A stretch of 64,000 nucleotides of DNA from Parasutterella muris (GCF_943193095.1 NZ_CALPCV010000006.1:41140-105139), one strand, 5' to 3'. Shown: positions 1-8,360, counted from the first letter of the stretch. Numbers and translations: made by a program. Notes: generated from the sequence alone by a model not told the origin.

Positions 1-601
1 AAATTCTAAGAATGCCGACATCTGCTTTTCCTGTCAGCACATCTTCGATGATCTTGTCTCGGTCAAGCCCGTAAAAAGAGGTCCCGGAAAAGAACTGCTG
101 AGGGTTGTAGCCGGCTTTAGCCACTTCGCCCATCGCCGCAAGATACATTCCGAACGCAGTCACTCTGCCAGCCGCCGCCTTTTTTCCTTTTAAATCGTCA
201 ATCGTGTTCAAGTCCTTTCGATCGGCATTCACGATGATGAGCGAACCTTCGCTTTTATTCGGATCTTTGGAAAACGGCGATGAGGCGGTCACCATGTCGC
301 GCAGCCCGATATCCTGAAACCGGCGAACCGTGCTGCTCGTTGCGAGATAAAAATCCGCCGTCTTCTTCTCCATCATCTCTTCGATTTCCGGAAGCTCGGC
401 GTATTTCACTTCCAGCCTGCGCGGGTATACATTCCGACGAATGGTTTCAATCGTTTCGTTAACGAATGCCTGATTCAGCAGCGGATTAACTGCAGAATTA
501 ATAACGAACACAAGCGGCGGATGCGCTTTTACTTCAGCAAAAGCAACCGGCGCACACAAAAGCTCGACAGCGATCAGAGAAATCAGGATAAAAGGCTTCA
601 T
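1..601 (-). CDS. PhnD/TtrS-like periplasmic substrate-binding sensor protein, N-terminal part (cut by window edge)
   Basis: The frame is open from an ATG at 601 to the left edge, giving about 200 residues. It opens with a signal peptide (MKPFILISLIAVELLCAPVAFA) of basic start, hydrophobic core and AFA-type cleavage site. The rest reads like the PhnD-type binding domain found in TtrS tetrathionate sensor kinases: a GSLIIVNADRKDLNTI segment, then DLKGKKAA and later GKADVGILR, which are typical of that fold. Whether a HAMP/histidine-kinase part follows cannot be seen, so it may be a sensor kinase or a stand-alone binding protein. No strong Shine-Dalgarno sequence precedes the ATG. It diverges from mdh across about 135 bp. 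Confidence 0.7.
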   Translation of the reverse strand, partial: MKPFILISLIAVELLCAPVAFAEVKAHPPLVFVINSAVNPLLNQAFVNETIETIRRNVYPRRLEVKYAELPEIEEMMEKKTADFYLATSSTVRRFQDIGLRDMVTASSPFSKDPNKSEGSLIIVNADRKDLNTIDDLKGKKAAAGRVTAFGMYLAAMGEVAKAGYNPQQFFSGTSFYGLDRDKIIEDVLTGKADVGILRI

Positions 602-736
602 GAGGAAATTCTACCGAACATACGAATGAAACTAAATCCGCGGTATCCGCCTAAAAAGCGTTCTCCTCAAACCCAGCTGATAAAATAATCAGGTTGTGTT
701 CAATTAAATCTTTATAGAACTAAGGAGATACTCCAA

Positions 737-1726
737 ATGAAAAAACCAATTAAGGTCGCCGTCACAGGAGCTGCGGGCCAGATCGGATATTCGCTGCTCT
801 TCCGTATTTGCTCAGGCGACATGCTCGGAAAGGATCAGCCTATCGATCTTATGCTGCTCGAACGCAACAACGAAGCTTCCATGGCCGCCTCCCGCGGAGT
901 CATCATGGAATTGGACGACTGTGCTTTCCCGCTCCTTAACAGCGTCAGCTCCTCCTGCTGCGCTAAAGAGTGCTTCGCCGGTGCTCAGATCGCATTGCTC
1001 GTCGGCGCCCGTCCTCGTTCCGCCGACATGCAGCGCTCCGATCTGCTTGCCGCCAACGCTCAGATTTTCGTTGAACAGGGCCGCGCCATGAACGAAGTCG
1101 CTGACCCCAACATTAAGGTTCTCGTCGTCGGCAACCCCTGCAACACCAACGCTTATATTGCCCGCCGCTGCGCTCCGAATCTGAATCCGCGCAACTTCAC
1201 AGCAATGATGCGCTTGGACCAGAACCGCACTTTCTCTCAAATTGCACACAAGCTGGACTGCAAAGTCACCGATATTGAAAAGCTTCCTGTATGGGGCAAT
1301 CACGGCGGCACAATGTTCCCTGACCTTACCAACGCCACGGTTCGCGGCGAAGCGGTCATGAACCTCATCGACCAGACTTGGTACACAGAAGATTTAATCC
1401 CGACTGTCGCTTCCCGCGGAAGCGCAATTATTAAAGCACGCGGCCACTCTTCCGCCGCTTCTGCCGCGAACGCAGCGATCGACCATGTCCGTGACTGGGT
1501 CAACGGCTCCAACGGCCGCTGGGTCACAATGGCTGTTCCTTCTGACGGCTCTTACGGCGTTCCTGAAGGTCTCACCTTCGGCTTCCCGGTCGTCTGCAAA
1601 GACGGTGACTATGAAATCGTTAAAGGTCTTGAACTTTCCGACTTCCAGAAAGAAAGAATCGCTAAGAATGTCAAAGCACTGACCGAAGAAAGAGAAATCG
1701 TCGATCAGATCATTGCACAGGCCTAA
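737..1726 (+). CDS. mdh: NAD-dependent malate dehydrogenase
   Basis: Interconverts malate and oxaloacetate with NAD in the cytoplasm, serving the TCA cycle or its reductive branch. At 329 residues it has the length of the dimeric bacterial MDH type 2 group. Visible landmarks are the Rossmann loop GAAGQIG near residue 12, the mobile-loop substrate arginines in VGARPRSADMQR, VVGNPCNTNAY, the region TAMMRLDQNR, and the catalytic histidine in WGNHGGTMFPD. That last motif usually reads WGNHSPTMYPD, so the loop is slightly unusual. The ATG is preceded by AAGGAGA at a good distance. The gene is transcribed alone and ends at a strong hairpin terminator. Confidence 0.96.
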   Translation: MKKPIKVAVTGAAGQIGYSLLFRICSGDMLGKDQPIDLMLLERNNEASMAASRGVIMELDDCAFPLLNSVSSSCCAKECFAGAQIALLVGARPRSADMQRSDLLAANAQIFVEQGRAMNEVADPNIKVLVVGNPCNTNAYIARRCAPNLNPRNFTAMMRLDQNRTFSQIAHKLDCKVTDIEKLPVWGNHGGTMFPDLTNATVRGEAVMNLIDQTWYTEDLIPTVASRGSAIIKARGHSSAASAANAAIDHVRDWVNGSNGRWVTMAVPSDGSYGVPEGLTFGFPVVCKDGDYEIVKGLELSDFQKERIAKNVKALTEEREIVDQIIAQA

Positions 1727-1740
1727 CCGACTCTGATATC

Positions 1741-1767
1741 GGGCCGCGAAAGCGGCCCTTTCCTTTT
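1741..1767 (+). terminator. Rho-independent terminator of mdh
   Basis: A perfect 7-bp stem GGGCCGC/GCGGCCC (1741-1747 with 1752-1758) closes a GAAA tetraloop and is followed by TTTCCTTTT. The next ORF begins at the very end of this T-rich tract. Confidence 0.9.
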
Positions 1768-2232
1768 ATGCAGACCGTAATCTTTGATACCAATCTCCTG
1801 CTTGATTTCTTTGTTTTCCGCGATAAAACAACCGCTCCGCTTTGGGAGGCTGCTTGCGCGGGACAATTCCGAACCGTCACAACACAGGAGGCGATTGATG
1901 AATTCAAAGATATACTGACCAGACCGGCTTTTAATCTGACGCAAAAGGCTCAGGAAGAAGCGCTTAAAGACTTTTTATCCGTCGCAGAAAACGTGGCAGT
2001 CACAACTGAAGCACAAGCACGGTGCAGAGACCCTTTGGATCAGAAATTCATCGATCTCGCAGTGAGTGAGGCGCCTGCCGTTCTCATCACCAAAGATAAA
2101 TTGGTGCTTCGCTGCGCGAAAAGAATAAAAAAGACCGGCTCAGTGATTTGCTCACCAAGCACGGCCTTACTGAATCCCGATCTCGTTAAAACGCCGCAGC
2201 CGTCTCCGCTTTCTGATTCAGTTCAGCGTTAA
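1768..2232 (+). CDS. PIN-domain protein, putative toxin-type ribonuclease
   Basis: A 154-residue protein with the acidic pattern of PIN-family metal-dependent ribonucleases: D7 in VIFDTNLLLD, E41/E45 in TQEAIDEF, D88/D91 in RDPLDQKFIDLA, and D110 in ITKDK. It belongs near the group annotated as putative toxin-antitoxin toxin component, PIN family. No antitoxin gene lies on either side. The ATG directly follows the T-tract of the mdh terminator and no Shine-Dalgarno sequence is visible, so it would be translated from read-through or leaderless mRNA. Its last 47 bp overlap the 3' end of convergent nagZ. Function beyond the fold is inferred. Confidence 0.75.
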   Translation: MQTVIFDTNLLLDFFVFRDKTTAPLWEAACAGQFRTVTTQEAIDEFKDILTRPAFNLTQKAQEEALKDFLSVAENVAVTTEAQARCRDPLDQKFIDLAVSEAPAVLITKDKLVLRCAKRIKKTGSVICSPSTALLNPDLVKTPQPSPLSDSVQR

Positions 2233-3259
2233 ACGCCTCAATCATCTCCACACACGTCTTGTAGTTGGCATTCAGTTCAAGCCCGTCACGGCTCGGGAAT
2301 TTGCCGCGCGGAAGAATTCTGGCCAAACGCTCATCAAAGAGTTTTGTGCGAATCCAGCGCTGGTTGGCGAGAACCTGCTGAACTCCGTCCGGATCGTTGC
2401 AGATCAGGATCATGTCACATCCGGCAGCAAACGCCGCGTCACTGCGGGCGGTAATCTCACCGATCTCCGCCGCGCCCTTCATGCTCAGGTCGTCACTGAA
2501 AATCAAACCTGTGAATCCAAGTCTTGTCCGAAGCTCTTCCTGAAGCCATTTCTTAGAAAAGCCTGCAGGAGCGGAATCGACCTGAGAATAGGCCACGTGC
2601 GCGGGCATCACTGATGTCAGGAGTACGCCCAGAGATTTATACGGAACTTCATCATTGCTGCGAATATCCGATAAGGATCTGTCATCCACCGGAAGCTCAA
2701 CATGAGAATCCGCAGACGCATAGCCGTGTCCCGGGAAATGCTTGCCGCAGCAGGCCATTCCGGCCTGGGACATTCCGCCGATCAGCGCGGTCGCAAGAAT
2801 GCTCACAACTCTCGGATTGCGATGGAATGAACGCGTGCCGATAACCACGCTCTGACCGTAGTCCAAGTCCAGACAGGGCGCAAAGGTGAAATCCACACCG
2901 CAGGCACGAAGTTCAGCAGCCATAACCAAACCGCAGGCTGCCGCCAGACTATGTGCGCGCTGCGGCTCTTTATCATAAAGCTGACCAAGTGAATTCATCG
3001 AAGGAATGCGGGTAAAACCCTCACGGAATCTCTGAATTCTGCCGCCTTCATGGTCCACGCCGATAATCAGCGGGGGATTGCGCAGCGCGTGAATGTCATG
3101 CGTCAGATTGTGCAGCTGATCGATATTCTCGAAATTGCGTGTGAACAAAATCACCATGCCGACCATCGGATGCTGAAGAAGCTTGATTTCTTCATCCGTC
3201 AGTTCCGTTCCGGCAATATCAACCACCAAGGGTCCAAGCGGACGATCTACTTTTTCCAT
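2186..3259 (-). CDS. nagZ: Beta-N-acetylhexosaminidase, cell-wall recycling
   Basis: A family 3 glycoside hydrolase that removes N-acetylglucosamine from anhydro-muropeptides in the cytoplasm during peptidoglycan recycling. From the chosen start it has 357 residues. Key motifs are GVDHEGGRIQRF, the acid/base motif KHFPGHG near residue 175 followed by DSHVELP, and the nucleophile motif FSDDLSMKG near residue 256. The start at 3259 is preferred because its ATG overlaps the acpS stop (TAATG) and has AAGGAAAG just upstream. An in-frame start six codons earlier would lie inside acpS. It is the last gene of recO-DUF805-acpS-nagZ and overlaps the convergent PIN gene. Confidence 0.95.
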   Translation of the reverse strand: MEKVDRPLGPLVVDIAGTELTDEEIKLLQHPMVGMVILFTRNFENIDQLHNLTHDIHALRNPPLIIGVDHEGGRIQRFREGFTRIPSMNSLGQLYDKEPQRAHSLAAACGLVMAAELRACGVDFTFAPCLDLDYGQSVVIGTRSFHRNPRVVSILATALIGGMSQAGMACCGKHFPGHGYASADSHVELPVDDRSLSDIRSNDEVPYKSLGVLLTSVMPAHVAYSQVDSAPAGFSKKWLQEELRTRLGFTGLIFSDDLSMKGAAEIGEITARSDAAFAAGCDMILICNDPDGVQQVLANQRWIRTKLFDERLARILPRGKFPSRDGLELNANYKTCVEMIEAFNAELNQKAETAAAF

Positions 3260-3651
3260 TAATCTTTCCTTTCGCAAATCACTACGGCGATCGCCGTAGT
3301 TTCACAATCGCTCAGCGAGATGTGAAACCGCATCGCGCGGCTTTCTATTTCCTCGGCAAGCGCGCCTCCAAACTTCAGGTACGGCGCCCCGAGCTCATTG
3401 TTCAGCACACTGATATCGCCAAAATTGACGCTTCCTCTGAAACCGGTGCCCATCGCCTTTGAAAACGCTTCCTTCGCCGCCCAGCGGGAGGCTAGGTAGC
3501 GCAGACCTCGGACACGCGATAGCGAATTTCTATGATCATATACAACCCGCTCGTCTTCAGACAACACCGTACGGGCAAAATTAGGCTGTCTTGTGCAGGC
3601 TTTCTCTATTCGGGCGATTTCTACGATATCGCAGCCCAAGCCGCCGATCAT
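3259..3651 (-). CDS. acpS: Holo-[acyl-carrier-protein] synthase
   Basis: Transfers 4'-phosphopantetheine from CoA to the active serine of acyl carrier protein. The 130 residues carry the two family signatures: GLGCDIVEIARIE at the N-terminus, with the magnesium-binding aspartate, and RWAAKEAFSKAMGTG in the middle, with the second acidic ligand. Its ATG overlaps the stop of the DUF805 gene (ATGA) and its stop overlaps the nagZ start, so translation is tightly coupled. In many Burkholderiales pdxJ lies directly upstream of acpS. Here that place holds a membrane-protein gene. The substrate acpP is encoded about 10 kb away in this window. Confidence 0.95.
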   Translation of the reverse strand: MIGGLGCDIVEIARIEKACTRQPNFARTVLSEDERVVYDHRNSLSRVRGLRYLASRWAAKEAFSKAMGTGFRGSVNFGDISVLNNELGAPYLKFGGALAEEIESRAMRFHISLSDCETTAIAVVICERKD

Positions 3652-4154
3652 TTGTCCTCTCCGCTGCCGCTGTACTTACCCCAGCGATTATCCTCCGGAA
3701 AACTCGGAAGACTCATCACGCCGAATGAAACCGCGGTGAGCGCGCCTAACGGCGCCCAAATAAACCAGTTGTAGCTCTGCATCATCGCGAATTCCGCCAG
3801 GCAGTAAAAGATCAGAATCTGCGGCATCCATGCCCACAGCGCGGATTTGTTGGCGTCGTGAAGACGACGCACCGAAATCGCTGCGGACGGTACCGCAATG
3901 TAAAGCCAGCCGCAGATCAGAAGTCCGAGAAATACTAAAACCGTATCTGTGGCGGTATCGCTGATCCACATCAGGACGGCTAAATAAAGTACGGTAAAAA
4001 TCCAAAAGCGATAAAAACGAGCTCTGCCCGTGCGCCCTCCGAAATCGGTATAGCCGATCGTCATATCAAGATAAAGATCTCGAATCACAGGCGGCATTTT
4101 GTCGACGTAGGAAGCCAGTTCAAAAGGATTTTTTCCGGGTGTCGGATTTTTCAT
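3648..4154 (-). CDS. DUF805-family inner-membrane protein
   Basis: A 168-residue membrane protein with the DUF805 layout: the entry motif FGGRTGRARFYRFWIF, hydrophobic helices at about residues 50-70 and 75-92, a polar SVRRLHDANKSALW segment, and a third and fourth hydrophobic stretch before a polar tail. The biochemical role of the family is unknown. It lies 5 bp downstream of recO and overlaps acpS by 4 bp, so it is co-transcribed with recombination and lipid/cell-wall genes, but that does not reveal its function. Only a weak ribosome-binding site is visible. Confidence 0.85.
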   Translation of the reverse strand: MKNPTPGKNPFELASYVDKMPPVIRDLYLDMTIGYTDFGGRTGRARFYRFWIFTVLYLAVLMWISDTATDTVLVFLGLLICGWLYIAVPSAAISVRRLHDANKSALWAWMPQILIFYCLAEFAMMQSYNWFIWAPLGALTAVSFGVMSLPSFPEDNRWGKYSGSGEDK

Positions 4155-4159
4155 AACTG

Positions 4160-4864
4160 CTAAATCTTTTTAAGTTCATTAAGGATCCGCCGGGTGTTCA
4201 GCGGAATTTCCTCGAGATAATAACCGATAAGGTCACGGGTTAACATTCGGGCTTCCCTCTCCTGCTCTCCGGGCTGCAGAGTTCTGGAAATCAGCGCGCG
4301 CAGCGTATCGGAAGAGACTCCGGCGTTTTCCAAAGCGGTGTTGTCCGAAGCGATCAGGTCCCCCACCACAAAGCGGTATCTCGATGCCGGAAAGGGACCC
4401 TCAGGCAGGCCGTAACCAAGTGCGTTCAGAAAATCAAGCTCAAAGTAGCGCAGCGTCACAAGCGGCTCTTCGCCCGAAGCGAGTTTCTTCAGTGTCTCGT
4501 AGTAGGATTTAAACAGCGCCTGCTCCGGAACTCCTCTGGGCAAAAGCCGCACCAGAAGCTCATTGATATAAAACGCCGACATCAGAAACTTTTCTCCGAG
4601 GGGAATCGTGCCGTACCATTCCGCACGAATCAGATTCTTAATCTCGCCTTTGCCGGAGTAAGAAATCGCAAGCGGACAAAAGGGATTTAACAAACCCCTG
4701 TATTGGGACATCGGGCGCTTTGCGCCTCTTGCAACAAGCGACATGCGGCCGAAATCGCGCGTAAAAAACTCCACGATCAGACTGGTCTCCTTCCAGGGAT
4801 ACGTGTGCAGCACAAAAGCGGGCTGCCCGTTGACGCGGAAGTCCGAACGAGCTTTTTCTGCCAT
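4160..4864 (-). CDS. recO: DNA repair protein RecO
   Basis: RecO works with RecR to load RecA onto SSB-coated single-stranded DNA in gap repair. The 234-residue protein shows the N-terminal OB-fold pattern (AFVLHTYPWKETSLIVEFFT, FGRMSLVARGAKRP, GLLNPF) and the helical C-terminal domain with GLPEG and the terminal leucine-rich helix. No CxxC zinc motif is evident in the C-terminal half, which is common in this family. It is the first gene of recO-DUF805-acpS-nagZ. A purine-rich AAAGGA lies about 12 nt before the ATG, further than usual. era, its usual upstream partner, lies about 3.5 kb away. Confidence 0.93.
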   Translation of the reverse strand: MAEKARSDFRVNGQPAFVLHTYPWKETSLIVEFFTRDFGRMSLVARGAKRPMSQYRGLLNPFCPLAISYSGKGEIKNLIRAEWYGTIPLGEKFLMSAFYINELLVRLLPRGVPEQALFKSYYETLKKLASGEEPLVTLRYFELDFLNALGYGLPEGPFPASRYRFVVGDLIASDNTALENAGVSSDTLRALISRTLQPGEQEREARMLTRDLIGYYLEEIPLNTRRILNELKKI

Positions 4865-5066
4865 TTAAAAATAATGTCCTTTCATCAGTGGTCCGACTAT
4901 TTTAGCGGCTGCAGTCGGCACGGCTCAAATCGAAAACACTCTGTTACGCACATCCCCGACTCGCCTCTGTCAACGACTCTCACGGGAAAAGAAACATTTA
5001 CTCACGGACTTTTTAAGGGAAACCACTAATTCATCAGATATATTACATATAAATACCTGTGATTAA

Positions 5067-5089
5067 GTATTTTTACTAATCGTAAATAC
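5067..5089. promoter_or_regulatory. Imperfect dyad in the dctA upstream region
   Basis: GTATTTTTAC (5067-5076) faces GTAAATAC (5082-5089), an inverted repeat with a 2-nt bulge inside a very AT-rich stretch 28-50 bp before the dctA start codon. The position would suit an operator or a 5'-leader hairpin. I recognise no regulator consensus. Confidence 0.3.
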
Positions 5090-5116
5090 GTTATTCAGCT
5101 TTTTAGGAGCGGAACA

Positions 5117-6487
5117 ATGAAAAAACCTTTTTACAAGGTCCTTTATGTGCAGGTGCTTGCTGCTATCGCTCTCGGCGTCCTGCTGGGATTCTTTTGGCCG
5201 GACCTCGGCGCGAAGATGAAGCCGCTTGGAGACGGCTTCATCAAGCTAATTAAAATGCTCATCGCTCCGGTCATTTTCTGCACTGTCGTCACCGGCATCG
5301 CCGGTATGGAAAACATGAAGAAAGTCGGCAAGGTCGGAGGCTTAGCTCTTCTCTACTTCGAGGCGGTGACGACGCTCGCACTGATCATCGGTCTTCTCAT
5401 GGTGAATCTCTTTCAGCCGGGAAGCGGCATGCATGTGGACCCGTCCACACTCGACATGAGTTCGGTATCAATGTACGCGGCCTCAGAAAAGCCGCAGTCA
5501 ACACTTGATTTCATATTTCACATTATTCCGTCTACCATTGTCGGCGCCTTTGCCGAAGGAGAAATCCTCCAGGTTTTATTCTTCTCGGTCATCTTCGGGT
5601 TCGCTCTGCAGCATCTGGGCGGCGTTAACCATCCGGTCTACAGTCTGATTAAGAAAGGATCCGACATCCTTTTCACCATGATCGGATGGATCATGAAAGT
5701 CGCTCCGATCGGTGCATTCGGCGCTATGGCGTTTACCATCGGCAAATATGGTATTCATACACTGATCCCGCTCAGTAAACTGATGTTGGTTTTTTACGCC
5801 ACCTGTCTGTTTTTTATTATCTTTATTCTCGGCGCGATCTGTCGAAGCTGTGGGTTTTCTCTTTTTAAATATCTTGCCTACATTAAAGAGGAACTTTTAA
5901 TTGTGCTCGGCACGTCTTCATCCGAGGCGGTTCTTCCGCAAATGATGAAGAAAATGGAACAAGCTGGCGTCAGTAAATCCGTAAGCGGCCTTGTCATTCC
6001 GACCGGTTACTCGTTCAACCTTGACGGTACAGCGATCTATCTGACAATTGCCGCAGTCTTTATCGCACAGGCCTGCGATATTCAAATGACGCTCAGCCAG
6101 CAGATCACGCTGCTTCTGGTGCTCCTTCTGACAAGTAAAGGAGCAGCCGGTGTCTCGGGTTCCGGCTTCATCGTACTTGCAGCAACATTGAGCGCAGTCG
6201 GTGATGTCCCAGTCGCCGGACTTGCGCTTATCCTCGGCGTAGATCGTTTCATGAGCGAAGCACGTTCCATCACCAACATGATCGGAAACGGCATCGCCTG
6301 TGTCGTCGTCGGCCGCTGCGTAGGTGAGCTGGATAAAGCGCGGCTCACCAAGATGCTTACCGCCAAACGCGACATCATCGCGGATCTGGAAGCCGACCTC
6401 GGGAAAGTCGAAGAGAAATTAGGGGGCGAGCTCACTTCCGCTGTTAACGAAACAGCCCTGCTGCCCGCAAAAGGCCTGAACGATTAG
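5117..6487 (+). CDS. dctA: C4-dicarboxylate:cation symporter DctA
   Basis: An inner-membrane carrier of the DAACS family that imports succinate, fumarate and malate with protons or sodium. The 456 residues track E. coli DctA closely: MKPLGDGFIKLIKMLIAPVI, FCTVVTGIAGME, the serine-rich GTSSSEAVLP loop, the signature GYSFNLDGTAIYLT, the re-entrant SKGAAGVSGSGF, and DRFMSEARSITN. The C-terminal tail of about 40 residues is longer and polar. AGGAG precedes the ATG by 8 nt. It is convergent with the C45 hydrolase gene, with 4 bp of overlap. Dicarboxylate uptake fits fumarate respiration and malate metabolism. Confidence 0.95.
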   Translation: MKKPFYKVLYVQVLAAIALGVLLGFFWPDLGAKMKPLGDGFIKLIKMLIAPVIFCTVVTGIAGMENMKKVGKVGGLALLYFEAVTTLALIIGLLMVNLFQPGSGMHVDPSTLDMSSVSMYAASEKPQSTLDFIFHIIPSTIVGAFAEGEILQVLFFSVIFGFALQHLGGVNHPVYSLIKKGSDILFTMIGWIMKVAPIGAFGAMAFTIGKYGIHTLIPLSKLMLVFYATCLFFIIFILGAICRSCGFSLFKYLAYIKEELLIVLGTSSSEAVLPQMMKKMEQAGVSKSVSGLVIPTGYSFNLDGTAIYLTIAAVFIAQACDIQMTLSQQITLLLVLLLTSKGAAGVSGSGFIVLAATLSAVGDVPVAGLALILGVDRFMSEARSITNMIGNGIACVVVGRCVGELDKARLTKMLTAKRDIIADLEADLGKVEEKLGGELTSAVNETALLPAKGLND

Positions 6488-7659
6488 AGTCGGTATTCGG
6501 AAATTTTCCCTTCACACGGGTATCCTGCGCTAATCCACAGAATACCCGAAGTCACGCCCATCACCATGGCGTAAACCGTGCAGTAGCGCTCTCCGCTCTG
6601 GCGAGGATCTTCGTGATAACAAACGGATTCCGGATAAAGTTCATGATCGCTCAGCAGTCGGAAAAGTCCTTTCATGCCGATCGGTCCCTTCATCTTGGAG
6701 AGCTGTCTCTGCACCCCGTTCAGCCGCGTATAGGTTGAGGAAATAAAACTCTTGGCAACGTCTTTAGGCGCAATCAGAGCGGACAGATAATGATTGGTGT
6801 GAACGAGCGCCTCGCCTTTACTCATGATCACATCAAATGCGTCCGGAGAAAATTCAACCTGCATCTCATAATTGCTGCGCGAAGCGATATTAAAGACTCC
6901 GGAACCAGCCCTAGGAACAGCCGAAACCGCCTTTAGAGCTTCTGTCGGCAGGCTTGAATTCAGAATATTGCGCATCATCAGATGCAGCGGCATGCCGATT
7001 TTGCCTTTGCCGACGGAAGCGGCATTGAGACAGACGCCAAGACCCTCGGAATTCAGCCCCTTGCCTCCGACCAAACCGGCCTCGCAGACCATCAGAATCT
7101 CAGGGCGGCCTTCCTGCTCCACTTTCAGAATCACGGAGTTGGATCTTGCCTTTGCAAGCCAGTCCCAGGTTTGCCCCATGAACACATTGCCGCCTTCACC
7201 TAATTCAGCCGGAACCATAATGCAGGTACATGCGTCCGAGTTTGCAAACAAAACTTCGCTTCGGCAATTCAGCGTGAGAATGTCTTCAAAAGATTTTCCG
7301 CTTCCCTGCGCGATTCCCTTCATTTCCTCAATGGACTCAGGACTGTACTTTTGAATGACCGGTAAAAATTTTGCCGCCAGCGACTTCGCTTTCTCCCAGT
7401 CAATTCCTGCGGATGACTGAAAGACCGATGCATAAAACTTAATGTTTCTGTCTATCTGCTCAGCGGCACTTTGACCGTACGTGACGCCCCTCTGCAGCGC
7501 GGAACCTTTCAATTCGATAAAAGGATAGAAGGGCTGCTTTTCAATTTCAGGCGAATGAATGTTAGGGACCGACAGCTCCGAGGCGACTTTCGCCTGCGCA
7601 GCAAAACCACAGAAAGCGCTGCTGACAAGCGCGGCGATAAATTTTCTTCGGATGATCAT
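6484..7659 (-). CDS. Secreted C45-family (acyl-CoA:6-APA acyltransferase-like) N-terminal nucleophile hydrolase
   Basis: A 391-residue protein of the AAT / peptidase C45 family, which self-cleaves before a cysteine to expose an N-terminal nucleophile and then hydrolyses or transfers amides. The nucleophile candidate is C144 in SDACTCIMVP, followed by the family segment GQTWDWLAK, GLNSEGLGVCLN and VHTNHYL. A Sec-type signal peptide is visible at residues 1-23 (MIIRRKFIAALVSSAFCGFAAQA), so it should act in the periplasm or outside the cell. Substrate is unknown: N-acyl amino acids, bile-acid amides or beta-lactam-like amides are all conceivable. No clear Shine-Dalgarno sequence is seen. It is transcribed alone. 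Confidence 0.8.
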   Translation of the reverse strand: MIIRRKFIAALVSSAFCGFAAQAKVASELSVPNIHSPEIEKQPFYPFIELKGSALQRGVTYGQSAAEQIDRNIKFYASVFQSSAGIDWEKAKSLAAKFLPVIQKYSPESIEEMKGIAQGSGKSFEDILTLNCRSEVLFANSDACTCIMVPAELGEGGNVFMGQTWDWLAKARSNSVILKVEQEGRPEILMVCEAGLVGGKGLNSEGLGVCLNAASVGKGKIGMPLHLMMRNILNSSLPTEALKAVSAVPRAGSGVFNIASRSNYEMQVEFSPDAFDVIMSKGEALVHTNHYLSALIAPKDVAKSFISSTYTRLNGVQRQLSKMKGPIGMKGLFRLLSDHELYPESVCYHEDPRQSGERYCTVYAMVMGVTSGILWISAGYPCEGKISEYRL

Positions 7660-7751
7660 TTGTTCAAGTATTTGTAAGTTCGATCTTGGAATTATGACCG
7701 TTTATTGCCCGAAATACCCGCCCGTCCGTAAATATTTTTAGCATACAAAAA

Positions 7752-7776
7752 AAATCGGGACTCGACGTCCCGATTT
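7752..7776 (-). terminator. Terminator downstream of the small unknown gene
   Basis: A perfect 10-bp stem AAATCGGGAC/GTCCCGATTT (7752-7761 with 7767-7776) with a 5-nt loop is flanked on the minus strand by a run of T (complement of 7747-7754). A weaker T-rich flank on the plus side may make it bidirectional. Confidence 0.85.
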
Positions 7777-7794
7777 ATTTTGTTTGCAAGACTT

Positions 7795-8211
7795 TTACTT
7801 AGTCAGAAGTCTTGTCAGTTTGGTGATGCAGTCACGGCGCCAGAAGAGATGATTCTTGCGCACAGGCTCTCCGCCGAGGCTTTCGCAGTAAAGGTCCAAA
7901 GCTTTTTCAAGCGATTTCTTTGCTTCCGGGCCTTCAACTCCGAGAAGCTTGTTGATACGGTTGACCGCAATGACAGTCTTGTCATTGCTCTTGGTACCCG
8001 AGCCGTATGCAATCCATCTTGCAGGGATGAAATGCATCGCATCGTCCCAAATATACACAGCGAAATACTCGCCTCTCTTGACAATGTCCAGACGATCCTT
8101 CTTGCTGAGTTTTTCAAATGCGCGAATGTTCTTAACCAGAGCTTTGCGGCTGTCTGCGAGGTTCTTCTGATAACGGACGTTCTCACGTTCGAGAGTGTAT
8201 TGCTTATTCAA
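7795..8211 (-). CDS. Conserved-looking hypothetical protein, 138 residues
   Basis: I do not recognise this family. The start is set at a TTG at 8211 because GGAGG (complement of 8218-8222) lies exactly 6 nt upstream. The longer frame to 8253 lacks any such signal. The product is basic and mostly helical at the N-terminus (YTLERENVRYQKNLADSRK), with a possible compact beta core around AVYIWDDAMHFIPARWIAYG and a C-terminal FWRRDCITKLTRLL. There is no signal peptide or membrane helix, so it is probably cytoplasmic. It has its own terminator and sits between era and the C45 hydrolase gene. Confidence 0.65.
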   Translation of the reverse strand: MNKQYTLERENVRYQKNLADSRKALVKNIRAFEKLSKKDRLDIVKRGEYFAVYIWDDAMHFIPARWIAYGSGTKSNDKTVIAVNRINKLLGVEGPEAKKSLEKALDLYCESLGGEPVRKNHLFWRRDCITKLTRLLTK

Positions 8212-8323
8212 TTTACGCCTCCGTATCTGACGATATATCTGTAATCCGTGCATCCTAACGAACTTACACGATAATAAGTAATTACCCTGACCTTTTTGAG
8301 CACCTTTCCCGTTTTTCAGGCAT

Positions 8324-8360
8324 AAGAAAAACCTCCGAACCCAATCTTGAGTCGGAGGCT
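8324..8360 (-). terminator. Terminator of the lepA-lepB-rnc-era operon
   Basis: On the minus strand CCTCCGA and TCGGAGG (8352-8358 with 8332-8338) form a 7-bp stem with a 13-nt loop followed by TTTTTCTT. It lies about 25 bp past the era stop codon. Confidence 0.85.
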
